From CAIKBL01 sp964555355 (GTDB taxonomy: Bacteria; Pseudomonadota; Gammaproteobacteria; Ga0077536), in contig CAZKRY010000003.1 in assembly GCA_964555355.1 (NCBI GenBank), forward strand, positions 186,001 to 250,000: 64,000 nucleotides of DNA, given 5' to 3'. Below the pieces are notes generated by a model. The model was not told where the DNA came from, searched no databases, and was given only the letters and a program-made list of their open reading frames with translations. Shown here piece by piece: positions 1-8,411 of this stretch (within the stretch, counting starts at the first letter, position 1; each line of letters begins with the position of its first letter). A program made the position numbers and the translations under genes.

Positions 1-874
1 CAACGAATCGGCGCGTAGCCTGAAGCGGCAGAAGGCCTCGACCATTGGGCTGGTCATCCCCGATCTCTCCAACCAATTCTTCAGTCTTTTGACCAGCGGC
101 GTGGTGCGGGCGGCGGCGGCCCATGATGTTCTCGTTGTCTTGTGTAGTTCGGAAAACACCGAGAAAACCGGCTCAGCCAACGCCAAGCTATTGCGCAGCC
201 AACGCGTCGACGGCGTGGTTTATCTGACTGGACTCAATGAATCGCCCTCGTCGTTACTGGAGCTTGAATCGCTCGGCGCGGTGGTCTTGGTCGATGAACG
301 GGTACCCGGGGCTGATTTGCCTGCGATTGTCGCCGATGGTCGGCGCGGCGCGCGTGAGGTGGCGGCGCATGTCGTAGGGTTGGGTCACGAGCGGTTTGCA
401 TGTATTGGCGGGCCGACGGCCCTTTGGACTGCAGAACAACGCTTGGCGGGTTATCGCGAAGCACTTGCGCTCGGCGGCCTGGATCCTGATCAAATGGAAG
501 TCTATAGCGGCGACTATCAAATGAATTCCGGGTATCAATTAGCGGAAAAAGCGTTGAATTGCCCCAAACCCACTCGACCGACCGCGCTTCTCTGCGCGAA
601 CGATATGATGGCGATCGGCGCGCTGGAATATTGCCGCGCAGTCGGGCTCTCGGTGCCAGACGAAATCAGCATTGTTGGTTTTGACGACGTGCCGATGGCG
701 CGTTTGTTGAGTCCTCGTCTCACCACCGTGCGTCAACCGGCTTACGAAATGGGCGTGGCAGCCGCGGAATTAGTGTTAGCCCTCATTCGCGGCGAGAAAA
801 TCTCCGAGACGCCAAAGCCTTATCCCGTCGAGGTGAAAGTGCGCGAATCCGCAGCAAAACCGAAATCGAGATAA
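1..874 (+). CDS. LacI-family transcriptional regulator, 5' end outside window
   Basis: The open frame enters from the left edge (first full codon at base 2) and gives about 290 residues. The first visible residues (NESARSLKRQ...TIGLVIPDLSNQFF) match the hinge helix and first beta strand of the LacI/PurR effector domain, so the N-terminal helix-turn-helix lies outside the window. The rest is a periplasmic-binding-protein-like sugar-sensing domain, with the family's late strand GFDDVPMARLLSPRLTTVRQ near the C terminus. The ribokinase gene starts 4 bases after its stop, so it is probably the regulator of a ribose or nucleoside utilisation operon. An internal TTG at 89 is not the start. The ligand cannot be read from the sequence. 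Confidence 0.9.
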   Translation, partial: NESARSLKRQKASTIGLVIPDLSNQFFSLLTSGVVRAAAAHDVLVVLCSSENTEKTGSANAKLLRSQRVDGVVYLTGLNESPSSLLELESLGAVVLVDERVPGADLPAIVADGRRGAREVAAHVVGLGHERFACIGGPTALWTAEQRLAGYREALALGGLDPDQMEVYSGDYQMNSGYQLAEKALNCPKPTRPTALLCANDMMAIGALEYCRAVGLSVPDEISIVGFDDVPMARLLSPRLTTVRQPAYEMGVAAAELVLALIRGEKISETPKPYPVEVKVRESAAKPKSR

Positions 875-878
875 ACCC

Positions 879-1823
879 GTGCCCAGAAAGGTCATCGTCG
901 TCGGCGCGATCAATACAGATTTAGTGATCACGGCACCGCACCTACCGGCCCCGGGAGAAACGGTAGTCGGTGGCGGGTTACAGATTTTTGGCGGCGGGAA
1001 AGGCGCAAACGCTGCAGTGGCGGCAGCTCGGGCTGGCGCCGAAGTCCTATTGATCGGCGCGGTTGGTGCGGACGACGCAGGCGTCAAGGCACTCGCTTCG
1101 CTTCGCGAGGACGGAGTCGACACCAGTGGCGTCGCGACACTTGAAGATCACCCTTCCGGGGCGGCGCTGATTATTGTCGATGCGAAAGGAGAAAATCAGA
1201 TCGTGATCGGGCCTGGCGCAAACGGCGCAGTGTCCGCGGCGATGGTGAGCGCGGCGATGGACTCGGTACTGTCGAATACTGCCGTGGTCTTGGTCAGTAC
1301 CGAAATACCGTATGCCGCCGTCGCGGCCGCGGTCGAGGCAGCAGCACAGGCCGGCGTGATGTGTCTGTTAAATCCCGCACCGGTCATTCCGGGACTCGTC
1401 GACCTGTTGCCATTCGGCCCGGTCCTCACGCCTAATGCAATCGAACTGACGGAAATGGCGCACGCCTGCGGTAACGCATCTAATTCTGACAAGGAAACCG
1501 TGGACGCACGCCTCCAAAGCCTGGGCCGACGCACCGGCGCGCCAGTGATCGTGACCATGGGGGGCGACGGTTGTGCCGTACGGCTGCCCGACGGCGGGCT
1601 GTACCGCATCCCTATCCAAGCGCAGGTTGAGGTTGTCGACACCACTGGAGCCGGCGACACCTTCAACGGCGTGCTCGCCTGTCGTCTTGCCGCGGGTGAT
1701 CCCCTAATGAGCGCGATTAGAACCGCAGTAATGGCGGCTTCGATTTCAGTCACTGCATTTGGTGCTCGGGCCGGAATGCCGTTCGCAGAGGCCATTTCGA
1801 AATTCGCTATACGCGCTATATAG
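879..1823 (+). CDS. rbsK: Ribokinase (PfkB family)
   Basis: The 314-residue protein, starting at GTG, has the usual ribokinase length. The N-terminal PfkB signature GGGKGANAA (about 38-46) binds the sugar, and DTTGAGDTFNG (about 254-264) carries the anion hole and the catalytic Asp260. Ribokinase phosphorylates ribose to ribose 5-phosphate in the cytoplasm, which feeds PRPP synthesis. It sits 4 bp after the LacI-type regulator, so the two are co-transcribed. The next gene is a PRPP-consuming nicotinamide phosphoribosyltransferase. The PfkB family also contains nucleoside kinases, so a nucleoside substrate cannot be excluded. Confidence 0.88.
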   Translation: MPRKVIVVGAINTDLVITAPHLPAPGETVVGGGLQIFGGGKGANAAVAAARAGAEVLLIGAVGADDAGVKALASLREDGVDTSGVATLEDHPSGAALIIVDAKGENQIVIGPGANGAVSAAMVSAAMDSVLSNTAVVLVSTEIPYAAVAAAVEAAAQAGVMCLLNPAPVIPGLVDLLPFGPVLTPNAIELTEMAHACGNASNSDKETVDARLQSLGRRTGAPVIVTMGGDGCAVRLPDGGLYRIPIQAQVEVVDTTGAGDTFNGVLACRLAAGDPLMSAIRTAVMAASISVTAFGARAGMPFAEAISKFAIRAI

Positions 1824-1840
1824 CGCTCGCAAAGCGAATT
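1801..1840 (+). terminator. Stem-loop over the ribokinase stop codon
   Basis: Outer arms AATTCGCT (1801-1808) and AGCGAATT (1833-1840) enclose a perfect 14-bp palindrome GCGCTATATAGCGC (1813-1826) that covers the TAG stop. A T-rich stretch follows. This fits a transcription terminator or a 3' stabilising hairpin for the regulator-ribokinase unit. Confidence 0.5.
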
Positions 1841-1945
1841 AATAGAATCGTTTATTTGTATTCTTATTTTCTGCTTCTCTCTCGAGATATTTTTATAAAT
1901 ACTTTATATTTCAAATTGTTATATATACTAGAGCGTGGCCGATTT
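1841..1945 (+). promoter_or_regulatory. AT-rich upstream region, probable promoter of the NAMPT gene
   Basis: This stretch is far richer in A/T than its surroundings, with runs such as TTTATTTGTATTCTTATTTTC and TTGTTATATATACTAGAG. It lies 170-270 bp before the NAMPT start. A -10-like TATACT is visible near 1925, but no convincing -35 pairs with it. Confidence 0.35.
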
Positions 1946-2112
1946 GTATAGAAACGCTGCGCTTTGAGTCTGTTGCTATTCACCAATAGAAACGTTACTG
2001 TTTTCTCGTTCTTGCTTGAGCCCTGGTTAGTGGTTGCGGATCGTTCTAGGTGTTGCTAGGCGCCACCCTACTCCTCGGCACTACATCGGCAACATGCAAC
2101 GCGAGGGACGTC

Positions 2113-3555
2113 ATGGCTTTCGACCACAACATCATTATCAACGTCGATAACTACAAGCACTGCCACTACTCGCTGTACCCCCCGGGTACCCAGTACGTAT
2201 CAAGCTATATCGAATCACGCGGCGGAGATTTTTCGTCAACGTTATTCGTCGGCCTTCAAGCATTTCTGCGTGAATACCTGATGCGGCCGATTACGCTGGA
2301 AGATATTGATGAAGCCGAGTTCATCGAACGTGAACAAGGCATGCATTTCAATCGCGACAATTGGCTCGGCATCCTCAACGAACACGGCGGCTACCTGCCG
2401 GTCGAAATTGAAGCAGTGCCTGAAGGCACCGTGGTCCCCTCGCGCAACGTGCTCGTACAATTGATCAACACCGATCCTAAATACTGGTGGGTCACGAGCT
2501 TTTTCGAAACCTGTCTGCTTCGTGCGGTGTGGTACCCCACCACCATTGGCACCGTCAGTTGGCTGGTGAAACAAATTATGCGGGATTCGCTGGAACACAC
2601 GTCAGATAATCCCCAAATCCTGCGACACATGCTGCACGACTACGGGGCACGCGGGGTCAGTTCCCAGGAATCCGCAGCGCTCGGCGGGCTCGCGCATCTC
2701 GTGAATTTCAGTCAGAGCGATACGGTTCCAGGTATCCTTGCCGCCAAGCGTTACTACAACGCCGGCCATGTCTCAAATTCAGGACCTAATTCCGAACATG
2801 CCGGTTTTTGCGCGTGGGGCCGCGAAAACGAGACTGCCGCGCTGCGCAACATGTTGGAAAAGTATCGAGACAACGGCGTCGCGCTACTTCTGACCGATTC
2901 TTACGATCACGAGAATTGCGTTAAGAATATTATCGGCCGCGAATTGAAGGAAATGATTCAGAACTTTCCAGGATTGGTCGGTGTGCGACCGGATTCTGGA
3001 GATGTCGTTCAAGTCACTGCGGATACGACTGAATGGCTGATGGATGCATTCGGTTATGAAACCAACTCCAAGGGCTTCAAAGTTTTGCCACGCTATGTGC
3101 GCGTCGTGCAGGGGGACGGAGTTAACTTCAATGCGTTGCCGAAGATTTTCATTGAGATGGAGCGCCGTAAATTGTCCGCCGAGAACGCGTTGTTCGGCAT
3201 GGGCGGCGGTCTATTGCAACATCACAACCGGGACACAATGAATTTCGGACAGAAAGCGAGCGCTGTCTGCGTTGACGGCGTGTGGCGGGATATTTTTAAG
3301 TCGCCGACCGGGGCAGGCTTCAAGGTTTCAAAAAAAGGACGCCTTGCCCTCAAATACGCGGACGGCACATTCACCACGGTCCCACGTGACTCAATTCCGG
3401 CAGCCGAAAACGTTCTTATTCCGGTATTCCGCAACGGCAAGCTCCTCAAAAAGTGGGATTTCACTGAGTTGATCGCGCGCAGTGAACGCGAGTATCCAGA
3501 ATCCTATTATTTAGATGTCGTGCAGCCGTTGCGGCTTGCTCGCGCCGCGCGATGA
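2113..3555 (+). CDS. nadV: Nicotinamide phosphoribosyltransferase (NAMPT/NadV)
   Basis: The protein converts nicotinamide and PRPP to NMN, the first step of direct NAD salvage. From the ATG at 2113 it has 480 residues, close to the roughly 490 of human NAMPT, and it aligns by eye along its whole length. Landmarks are DYGARGVSSQESAALGGLAHLVNF (about 176-199), SDT with Asp203 at the position of the nicotinamide-selecting Asp of human NAMPT, SEHAG with His229 (catalytic His), GVRPDSGD (290-297), RVVQGDGV and GMGGGLLQ. The frame is open back to a TTG at 2050, but the ATG has a GAGGGA ribosome site and begins with the conserved NIIINVDNYK region. The HAD phosphatase gene follows 43 bp later. Confidence 0.93.
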   Translation: MAFDHNIIINVDNYKHCHYSLYPPGTQYVSSYIESRGGDFSSTLFVGLQAFLREYLMRPITLEDIDEAEFIEREQGMHFNRDNWLGILNEHGGYLPVEIEAVPEGTVVPSRNVLVQLINTDPKYWWVTSFFETCLLRAVWYPTTIGTVSWLVKQIMRDSLEHTSDNPQILRHMLHDYGARGVSSQESAALGGLAHLVNFSQSDTVPGILAAKRYYNAGHVSNSGPNSEHAGFCAWGRENETAALRNMLEKYRDNGVALLLTDSYDHENCVKNIIGRELKEMIQNFPGLVGVRPDSGDVVQVTADTTEWLMDAFGYETNSKGFKVLPRYVRVVQGDGVNFNALPKIFIEMERRKLSAENALFGMGGGLLQHHNRDTMNFGQKASAVCVDGVWRDIFKSPTGAGFKVSKKGRLALKYADGTFTTVPRDSIPAAENVLIPVFRNGKLLKKWDFTELIARSEREYPESYYLDVVQPLRLARAAR

Positions 3556-3598
3556 AGCTAAAAAGAAACATCGCTAGAACGCCCTTGGCGTATGCCGT

Positions 3599-4240
3599 AT
3601 GAGCTGTCTGCACGTATTCGACATGGACGGCACCCTACTCGTCGGGTCAGCGTGTCTAGAGATATCTCGATCGATTGGCGTACTCGAGGAGACCCTCGCG
3701 ATCGAGGAAGCTTGGAGCCGCGGCGAGATTAGCGATAACGGGTTTTGGGAGCGTTGCCTCCCGTTGTGGGAAGGGCTCACCGACGCGCAAATCGACAACG
3801 CATTCGCGACGAGTCCTTGGTTAGCGAGGGTGGATGCCGTTTTCGCCGATATTCGTTCGCGTCGCGAAAATAGCGTAGTGATCACGCAATCGCCAAAGTT
3901 TTTTGCAGATCGCGTACAGCGCTGGGGAGCCAGCTTTACCTTCGGCGCCATCGTGTCCCCAGGCAATCCGAAGGGCGCCGATCAGCTGATCTCGAGTATG
4001 GACAAACTACGGATCACCGATGGGCTGCTGTCGGAGTTGAGATTAACCCGCAACGATTGCATCGCCTACGGCGATTCATCATCGGACGTGGTGCTGTTCG
4101 AAACGCTTGCCCACACGGTCGCGGTCAACGCAAAAGAGCGCATCCGTCAATTAGCGAGAGCAGCGTACGACGGGTCTGATTTCTGGAACGCCTACGTCGC
4201 TGGTCGCAATTTACTGGAAGTGCACCGTGGATCGGCGTGA
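3599..4240 (+). CDS. HAD-superfamily phosphatase, SerB-like
   Basis: The 213-residue protein begins with HAD motif I, FDMDGTLL (nucleophile Asp8, acid Asp10). Motif II appears as VVITQSP, motif III as the Lys in NPKG, and motif IV as AYGDSSSDV. The helical cap between motifs I and II (about residues 15-85) places it in the HAD-IB group with phosphoserine phosphatases. It follows the NAMPT gene by 43 bp on the same strand and is likely co-transcribed, which suggests a role in nucleotide, NMN or phosphosugar dephosphorylation. The substrate is not readable; SerB itself is usually longer or differs in its cap residues. Confidence 0.8.
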   Translation: MSCLHVFDMDGTLLVGSACLEISRSIGVLEETLAIEEAWSRGEISDNGFWERCLPLWEGLTDAQIDNAFATSPWLARVDAVFADIRSRRENSVVITQSPKFFADRVQRWGASFTFGAIVSPGNPKGADQLISSMDKLRITDGLLSELRLTRNDCIAYGDSSSDVVLFETLAHTVAVNAKERIRQLARAAYDGSDFWNAYVAGRNLLEVHRGSA

Positions 4241-4296
4241 TTGCGAATCATTAGCGATCGATCACCCAAACGGTTGCACTTTAGGAGATTAGAGGA

Positions 4297-4722
4297 ATGA
4301 GTGAATGGAGCGAAAAACTTGCCGGAGAGCCCACGAAAAACAAGCAGTCACGGCGTGATACCGTGCTCCGCTTTAGTGCTGCATGGTCTGCTGGCGATAC
4401 CGACACCTTACTGAGCCTTATGAGCGACGAGCCCGTTTATCGAAGTTCGGCCGGCCCAGACCCTGGTACCACATACCGCGGACGCGACGAAGTCCGTGCT
4501 GCCTTCCAACGCATGGTTAGCGGCAATAGAACGCAGGAGCCGAGCGTGAAGAGTCCACCGCCGCGAATGCACATCTTCGACGAACACGCGTTGGTGTATT
4601 GGAACCTGACCTTGCCAAGCCCCGATGGTGCGACAAGCAAAGTCGACGGCGTCGATGTTTTAACGTTCGCACCGGATGGGCGAATCGCAATGAAAGACGC
4701 GTACCGCAAGGCATTCGGCTAA
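4297..4722 (+). CDS. SnoaL/NTF2-like protein
   Basis: This 141-residue protein has the pattern of the NTF2-like fold: an N-terminal helix with FSAAWSAGDTDTLLSLMSDEPVYRSSAG, then TYRGRDEVRAAFQRM, and a C-terminal sheet ending VDVLTFAPDGRI. Relatives include polyketide cyclases, steroid isomerases and many proteins of unknown role. A strong ribosome site (AGGAGATTAGAGG) lies before the ATG. It stands alone, 56 bp after the HAD gene. Function cannot be named. Confidence 0.65.
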   Translation: MSEWSEKLAGEPTKNKQSRRDTVLRFSAAWSAGDTDTLLSLMSDEPVYRSSAGPDPGTTYRGRDEVRAAFQRMVSGNRTQEPSVKSPPPRMHIFDEHALVYWNLTLPSPDGATSKVDGVDVLTFAPDGRIAMKDAYRKAFG

Positions 4723-4896
4723 GAAGTATTTTTGCGCTTTTTGTCGGGTGCATGACGTCTTCACCCGTGCATCACTTCCAGAATCAGAACTGACAATTCC
4801 CGATTAATTTGGTTGCGCATCTCACCGCACTTAACGGAAGCACCTTACGGTCGATGCACCGTTGACCTTAGGTTTTTCCGCTGAGGAGCGCTCGCG

Positions 4897-5254
4897 ATGG
4901 AATATGCGTTAACTGGACCGCGGGTACTCGATTTCACTCGCGCGCTGACCGGCGCGACCGGCACCCGGATGCTCGACAAAATCGGCGCCGACGTGATCAA
5001 GGCCGAGTCCGCGCCGGACGGCGACATGACCAGGCGGGTATCGAAAATCCGCAACGAGCGAAGCATGTACTTCGTGCAGCAGAACCTTGGCAAGAAAAGC
5101 CTGTGCGTGAATCTGCGCGATCCACGCGGGATGGCTTTGATTGCGGGGTTAGTGCCCATGATCGATGTCGTCGTCGAAAACTTCTAGTCGGGCACCTTGG
5201 CCGCGATGGACCTCGGGTATGAACGTCTGCGCGAAATGCGCAACGACACGCTAC
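4897..5254 (+). pseudogene. CaiB/BaiF (family III) CoA-transferase, truncated and interrupted
   Basis: The frame starts well (ribosome site GAGGAG, ATG 4897) and reads as the N terminus of a family III CoA-transferase: GPRVLDFTRALTGATGTRMLDKIGADVIKAE, then KKSLCVNLRDPRGMALIAGLVPMIDVVVENF. A TAG at 5185-5187 interrupts it; the same frame continues with the family's next segment, SGTLAAMDLGYERLREM. Homology then fades after about 5250. Family members have about 400 residues, so at least three quarters of the gene is missing. This is a decayed gene, not a small functional protein. Confidence 0.8.
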
Positions 5255-5842
5255 ATCACACAAATCGAGGATGACATCCATGATCAAGCTGATGATTAAC
5301 TCAGCGAGCCTCGCTATCTGGAAATCGTCCGGCCCGACGAACTTAAATTTGCAGATCTACCTAAATGCGTGTCGTTGATCACGGAAGAAGTATCGATGAT
5401 CTGACGCATGGTTGGGCGTGCAAGAATTAGGCGTGTGCACCGCACCCAATCACCGATTTTGCGTCACGCTTGAATATTGCGGGTATTGTGATCCAGCACC
5501 CGCGTCGTCGGGATCACAACCCCGAGGGTAGAAGCGCCGTTGCGTATTTGAGCTGGGGCAGATGCGTCTATTGAGCCAATGCGGGCTAATCACTGCGGTG
5601 CGGTAGGCTTCGGAAACCGGCCAGCGTGATTTGTCCAGATAACACCACGTGTCCGCCTCCCGGTGGAAAATCATGGCACAGATAGCTAGCGAGCAGGGGT
5701 AGTCGCGTTCACTGCCATTGGTGCGACCTCAAAGCGCGGAACGGTTCGACCTACCTGAAGTTCTTCCACTCCGATGGATCGAAGTTTCGATCTCCCAGGC
5801 GGATGCGGCGGGGTTGGCGACAGCCAATTGCACGCTCCCTAC
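5255..5842. other. Stretch without a supported gene
   Basis: No intact coding region is seen. A short readable segment in one plus frame (EPRYLEIVRPDELKFADLPKC, about 5309-5370) may be debris of another lost gene, but its family is not recognised. A 74-codon minus-strand frame at 5450-5674 has no ribosome site and unusual composition and is judged spurious. The region adjoins the broken CoA-transferase and looks degraded. Confidence 0.5.
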
Positions 5843-6178
5843 CTAAAAAAGTTTGAGGCCAACGATTCCGGCCACGATGAGGCCAATGCTGGCCACGCGT
5901 GGAGCTGACATAGCTTCGCCAAACAATGCGACACCGAGCACCGCCGCACCCACCGCGCCGATGCCGGTCCATACTGCATAGACGGTCCCTACGGGTAACA
6001 CGCGCATAGCGAATCCCAACAACGCAAAGCTCAGCCACGCTGTGCAAATCGTAAGCGCGGTCAAGTGAAGCTTAGTAAATCCCGCTGAAGCTTTCATGCT
6101 CACAGACCACACCACCTCGAGTAATCCCGCGATAAAAAGAATGTACCAGGCGGAATTGGGAGATAGGTTTGCTAGCAT
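5843..6178 (-). CDS. Small multidrug resistance (SMR) transporter, Gdx/SugE type
   Basis: The 111-residue protein has four predicted membrane helices and the SMR pattern: AWYILFIAGLLEVVWSVSMKAS with the essential Glu in helix 1, LPVGTVYAVWTGIGAVGAAVLG in helices 2-3, and ASIGLIVAGIVGLKLF in helix 4. The Gly/Trp-rich WTGIGAVG and the LLEVVW helix match the Gdx (formerly SugE) subgroup, which exports guanidinium; other SMR proteins export quaternary ammonium compounds. The ribosome site TAGGAGG precedes the ATG. No guanidine riboswitch was found upstream. Export of guanidinium is therefore a family-based inference. Confidence 0.85.
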   Translation of the reverse strand: MLANLSPNSAWYILFIAGLLEVVWSVSMKASAGFTKLHLTALTICTAWLSFALLGFAMRVLPVGTVYAVWTGIGAVGAAVLGVALFGEAMSAPRVASIGLIVAGIVGLKLF

Positions 6179-6201
6179 GTGAACCTCCTAAGCCGTGATG
6201 G

Positions 6202-6254
6202 GATAATTATCAACAGCGGAAAGATGCCAGCATCTGCCCGCGATTCGATCGAAT
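6202..6254 (-). promoter_or_regulatory. Two perfect palindromes upstream of the SMR gene
   Basis: GATAATTATC (6202-6211) and ATTCGATCGAAT (6243-6254) are perfect inverted repeats 24-76 bp before the SMR start codon. The first could also serve as a -10 element. Either might be an operator; no regulator gene is adjacent. Confidence 0.35.
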
Positions 6255-6310
6255 TTTTCGGGAGCGAACGCGTCTTTACACCATACGTTACACGGTGCGA
6301 AAACTCTCCC

Positions 6311-7099
6311 TCACCTGGCGTGTCTGGCCCAAAAATCCAACACGATACGATTAAACTCGGCTGGCTTTTCCGCATACGAGAGATGGCCCGCACCTGCGAT
6401 CGTTGCGTACTCGGCGCCCGGAATTAAACGGCTCAATGCCAACCCCTTGTCGGCCGGAATAACGCGATCCTCGCTCCCAGTTAAAACTAACGTTGGGCAG
6501 CGAATCGCGGCTACGCTGTCTACGAGATTGAATTCAGCCAATGCGCCCGCTAGCACGTGTCGATAGGCTTCGCGATCGTTGTTCGCAATCAACTCGCGCA
6601 TCCATTCATCCACCAGGGGATCTGGCGGATGCGCCAGCGCTTGCGCCGCAACCAAACCGGCATAGTCGTCCATCGAGGTCTTGCCGAGTGCCTCAAGGCG
6701 CGAGTGCAACACGTCGGAGGGAATACCGAACTCGGCTGCGGTCTGCCCGAGGATCAGCGAACGACAAAGCGTGGGCGCCTTAAGCGCCACGGCCTGGCCG
6801 ATGAAGCCGCCCATCGACACGCCGAGAAAGTTGATGCCCTCTAGATTCAGCGCGCGACAAATACCGATCACATCGTCCGCCATGAGATCGATGGAATAGG
6901 CCGCGCGGGTTCGGGGTTTCGATGAGCGCCCGAACCCACGTAGGTCGATCGCCACCACCCGATAGCGCTCCGCAAAAGGGCGTATTTGGTTATGCCAAAG
7001 ATGGCTGCTAGCGCCGAGGCCGTGCACCAGAAATACCGGCGTGCCTTGTCCCCATTGGCGAACATTGAGCTCCAATTCACCGATTCGCGTCAACGCCAT
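6311..7099 (-). CDS. Alpha/beta hydrolase
   Basis: The 262-residue protein has the full alpha/beta-hydrolase layout: oxyanion region VHGLGASSHLW (about 25-35), nucleophile elbow GVSMGG (Ser95), acid Asp211 in GSEDRVIP and His239 in GAGHLSY. The order and length match the 3-oxoadipate enol-lactonase/esterase branch (PcaD-like). No pca genes are nearby, so the substrate is open. It lies upstream of the SMR gene on the same strand, separated by 132 bp that hold two palindromes, so the two genes may be transcribed separately. Confidence 0.85.
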   Translation of the reverse strand: MALTRIGELELNVRQWGQGTPVFLVHGLGASSHLWHNQIRPFAERYRVVAIDLRGFGRSSKPRTRAAYSIDLMADDVIGICRALNLEGINFLGVSMGGFIGQAVALKAPTLCRSLILGQTAAEFGIPSDVLHSRLEALGKTSMDDYAGLVAAQALAHPPDPLVDEWMRELIANNDREAYRHVLAGALAEFNLVDSVAAIRCPTLVLTGSEDRVIPADKGLALSRLIPGAEYATIAGAGHLSYAEKPAEFNRIVLDFWARHAR

Positions 7100-7416
7100 C
7101 GATTCTCTCCTCGTCTACCGTACTGTCGTCCTACGCCTGTACAAACACTTGAGGTAATTCACTGGAATGAGACTGGCGAAGTATAGGAAATTCAAGGGAA
7201 TAAGAAGGATAACCGCGCTGCTCGGCGAAATCGAGGGTACTGAGGGTGTGTGCGGTTGAATTCGAATGGTGTCAGTCGGCATGTTCGCCGTGAATGGTGG
7301 TCGTTGACCATGGAGTTTCACGGGACCGTGGTGACTTGGTCGAGCCATCACGAGGGACACCTGGCCTAAGTGTTAGACCGGCCACTCGTCCGTGCGTAAA
7401 TCAGCGCAAAGTACCG
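7100..7416. other. Intergenic stretch, nothing recognised
   Basis: About 320 bp lie between the hydrolase start and the transposase remnant. A small inverted repeat, TGGTC-GTT-GACCA (7298-7310), is present. No gene, terminal inverted repeat or target duplication could be identified. The part near 7370-7416 is probably flanking or terminal DNA of the IS91-type element. Confidence 0.4.
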
Positions 7417-8200
7417 TCAGCCTAATTCCCTCAGGCCCGGTAATTCCTTTTGCGGTGGCGCGCGGGCGAACAGTATGGAGGCGGGTGTCGCGGACTCTGC
7501 ACACTGCTTGAGATGCGCAAGGATCGGGATGACCACCGCCGGATCTTCGTTGCTCGCGATCACCTTCACCGTACCGCCGCAGTGCGCGCAGGTCTGGATA
7601 CCGATCTTGAACACCCGCTTCAATCGTTGCGCCCAGGTCATCGAGACGTAGCGGGCTGGCGGAGGATTTCCAGTAGCCCCGGCCTTGCGCCTGCTGCGCT
7701 TGGCAGGCGCAACTTGTTTTTGCCGCCGATGATTCGGCGCAAAGACGCTGTGGTAGCGTGTGAGGTTGACGCGTAGCATCGGCACCAGGGCTGTCAGGCG
7801 GGCGATAAAGTCTAATGGCTCGAAAACTACGTCCGTCGTTCCATCTCGGTACGGCGTCTTCAAGCGGTAACGGGCATTGCCCTGTGCGGTGAGCGACAGT
7901 CGCTCAGTGGAGACTGCCTGGCGCGTGACATAGCGACACACACAGGCGCTCCAAATTCTCGCGCTCATGCGCCTCGCTCGCTACCCCAGCGTGCAAGGAG
8001 AAGCCAGCGGCCCGCACTAACTTGCCGTCGATTGCTTCTGTCGCTGCCGGCACGGTCAGTAAGGTGAACGCTTTGCGGCCCTGGTGGCGCCGAGCGCAAT
8101 ACGGTAAGGGTGAGTATTGGAGGCGGCAAACCCTGTTCCTGAGGGACAGTCCGGCAAAACTTCGGCAGGGCTTTTGTTGAGACAAAAAAGCGGCGACCAC
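7417..8200 (-). pseudogene. IS91-family transposase remnant, truncated and frameshifted
   Basis: The downstream frame (7417-7968) carries the C-terminal part of an IS91-type Y2 transposase: RYRLKTPYRDGTTDVVFEPLDFIARL, VPMLRVNLTRYHSVFAP, SMTWAQRLKRVFKI and a CAHCG zinc-like pair near the end. The preceding part, GFSLHAGVASEAHERENLERLC, lies in a different frame (7904-8200), so a frameshift near 7905-7935 breaks the gene. The N-terminal catalytic region with the HUH motif and the two tyrosines is missing. IS91 elements move by rolling circle; this copy cannot. It sits beside a tRNA integration scar. Confidence 0.85.
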
Positions 8201-8217
8201 TCGGGTGGTAACCGCTT
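8188..8217 (-). terminator. Rho-independent terminator read leftwards
   Basis: On the minus strand the stem AAGCGG-TT-ACCAC / GTGGT-CG-CCGCTT with loop CCGA is followed directly by TTTTTT. It lies about 20 nt after a second copy of the tRNA-Arg 3' end (8235-8253), as if it once ended a tRNA-Arg transcript. Confidence 0.7.
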
Positions 8218-8234
8218 GATAGCAGAAGGCTAGT

Positions 8235-8253
8235 TGGCGCGCCCGGAAGGATT
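8235..8253 (-). repeat. Duplicate of the tRNA-Arg 3' end (putative att site)
   Basis: The 19 bases tggcgcgcccggaaggatt are identical to 8411-8429, the 3' end of tRNA-Arg including CCA, the discriminator base and the 3' acceptor strand. The match stops at the T-arm. Such direct repeats are left when an integrase-driven element inserts at a tRNA gene. Confidence 0.7.
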
Positions 8254-8313
8254 GATTCGTGCGCGTTGGCGCGCACTCACCCCCGCGGGGCGCCTACGCT
8301 TCGCTGCGGCGTC

Positions 8314-8334
8314 CCGATTCGCGTCGCGAATCGG
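8314..8334. repeat. 21-bp perfect inverted repeat
   Basis: Arms CCGATTCGCG and CGCGAATCGG flank a single central T. It lies between the two tRNA-end copies. It could be a protein-binding site or a hairpin left from a lost element. Confidence 0.5.
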
Positions 8335-8370
8335 TCGAACAGAGGTTCGAATCAAGCGTCCGAACACATC

Positions 8371-8411
8371 AGAAAATAAAAAGGGGGCCTGTTGGCCCCT
8401 TTTTATTTTCT
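8371..8411 (-). terminator. Terminator of tRNA-Arg
   Basis: A long stem (AGAAAATAAAAAGGGG... pairing with ...CCCCTTTTTATTTTCT, one bulged G, loop of 4) starts at the last base of the tRNA. On the minus strand the stem ends in a T-rich arm, so it should act as an intrinsic terminator; it is nearly symmetrical and may work in both directions. Confidence 0.8.

Noticed and set aside
1196..1795. 199-codon minus-strand ORF opposite ribokinase
   Set aside because: Low-complexity Ala/Thr/Ser shadow of the ribokinase gene.
5450..5674. 74-codon minus-strand ORF
   Set aside because: No ribosome site, no family resemblance and a decayed neighbourhood.
6180..6310. Guanidine riboswitch upstream of the SMR gene
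   Set aside because: None of the ykkC, mini-ykkC or ykkC-III signatures (such as paired ACGR loops) is present; only simple palindromes occur.
8331..8360. GGTTCGAATC as the T loop of a second tRNA on the plus strand
   Set aside because: The flanking bases do not form a T stem or acceptor stem; a relic is possible but not supported.
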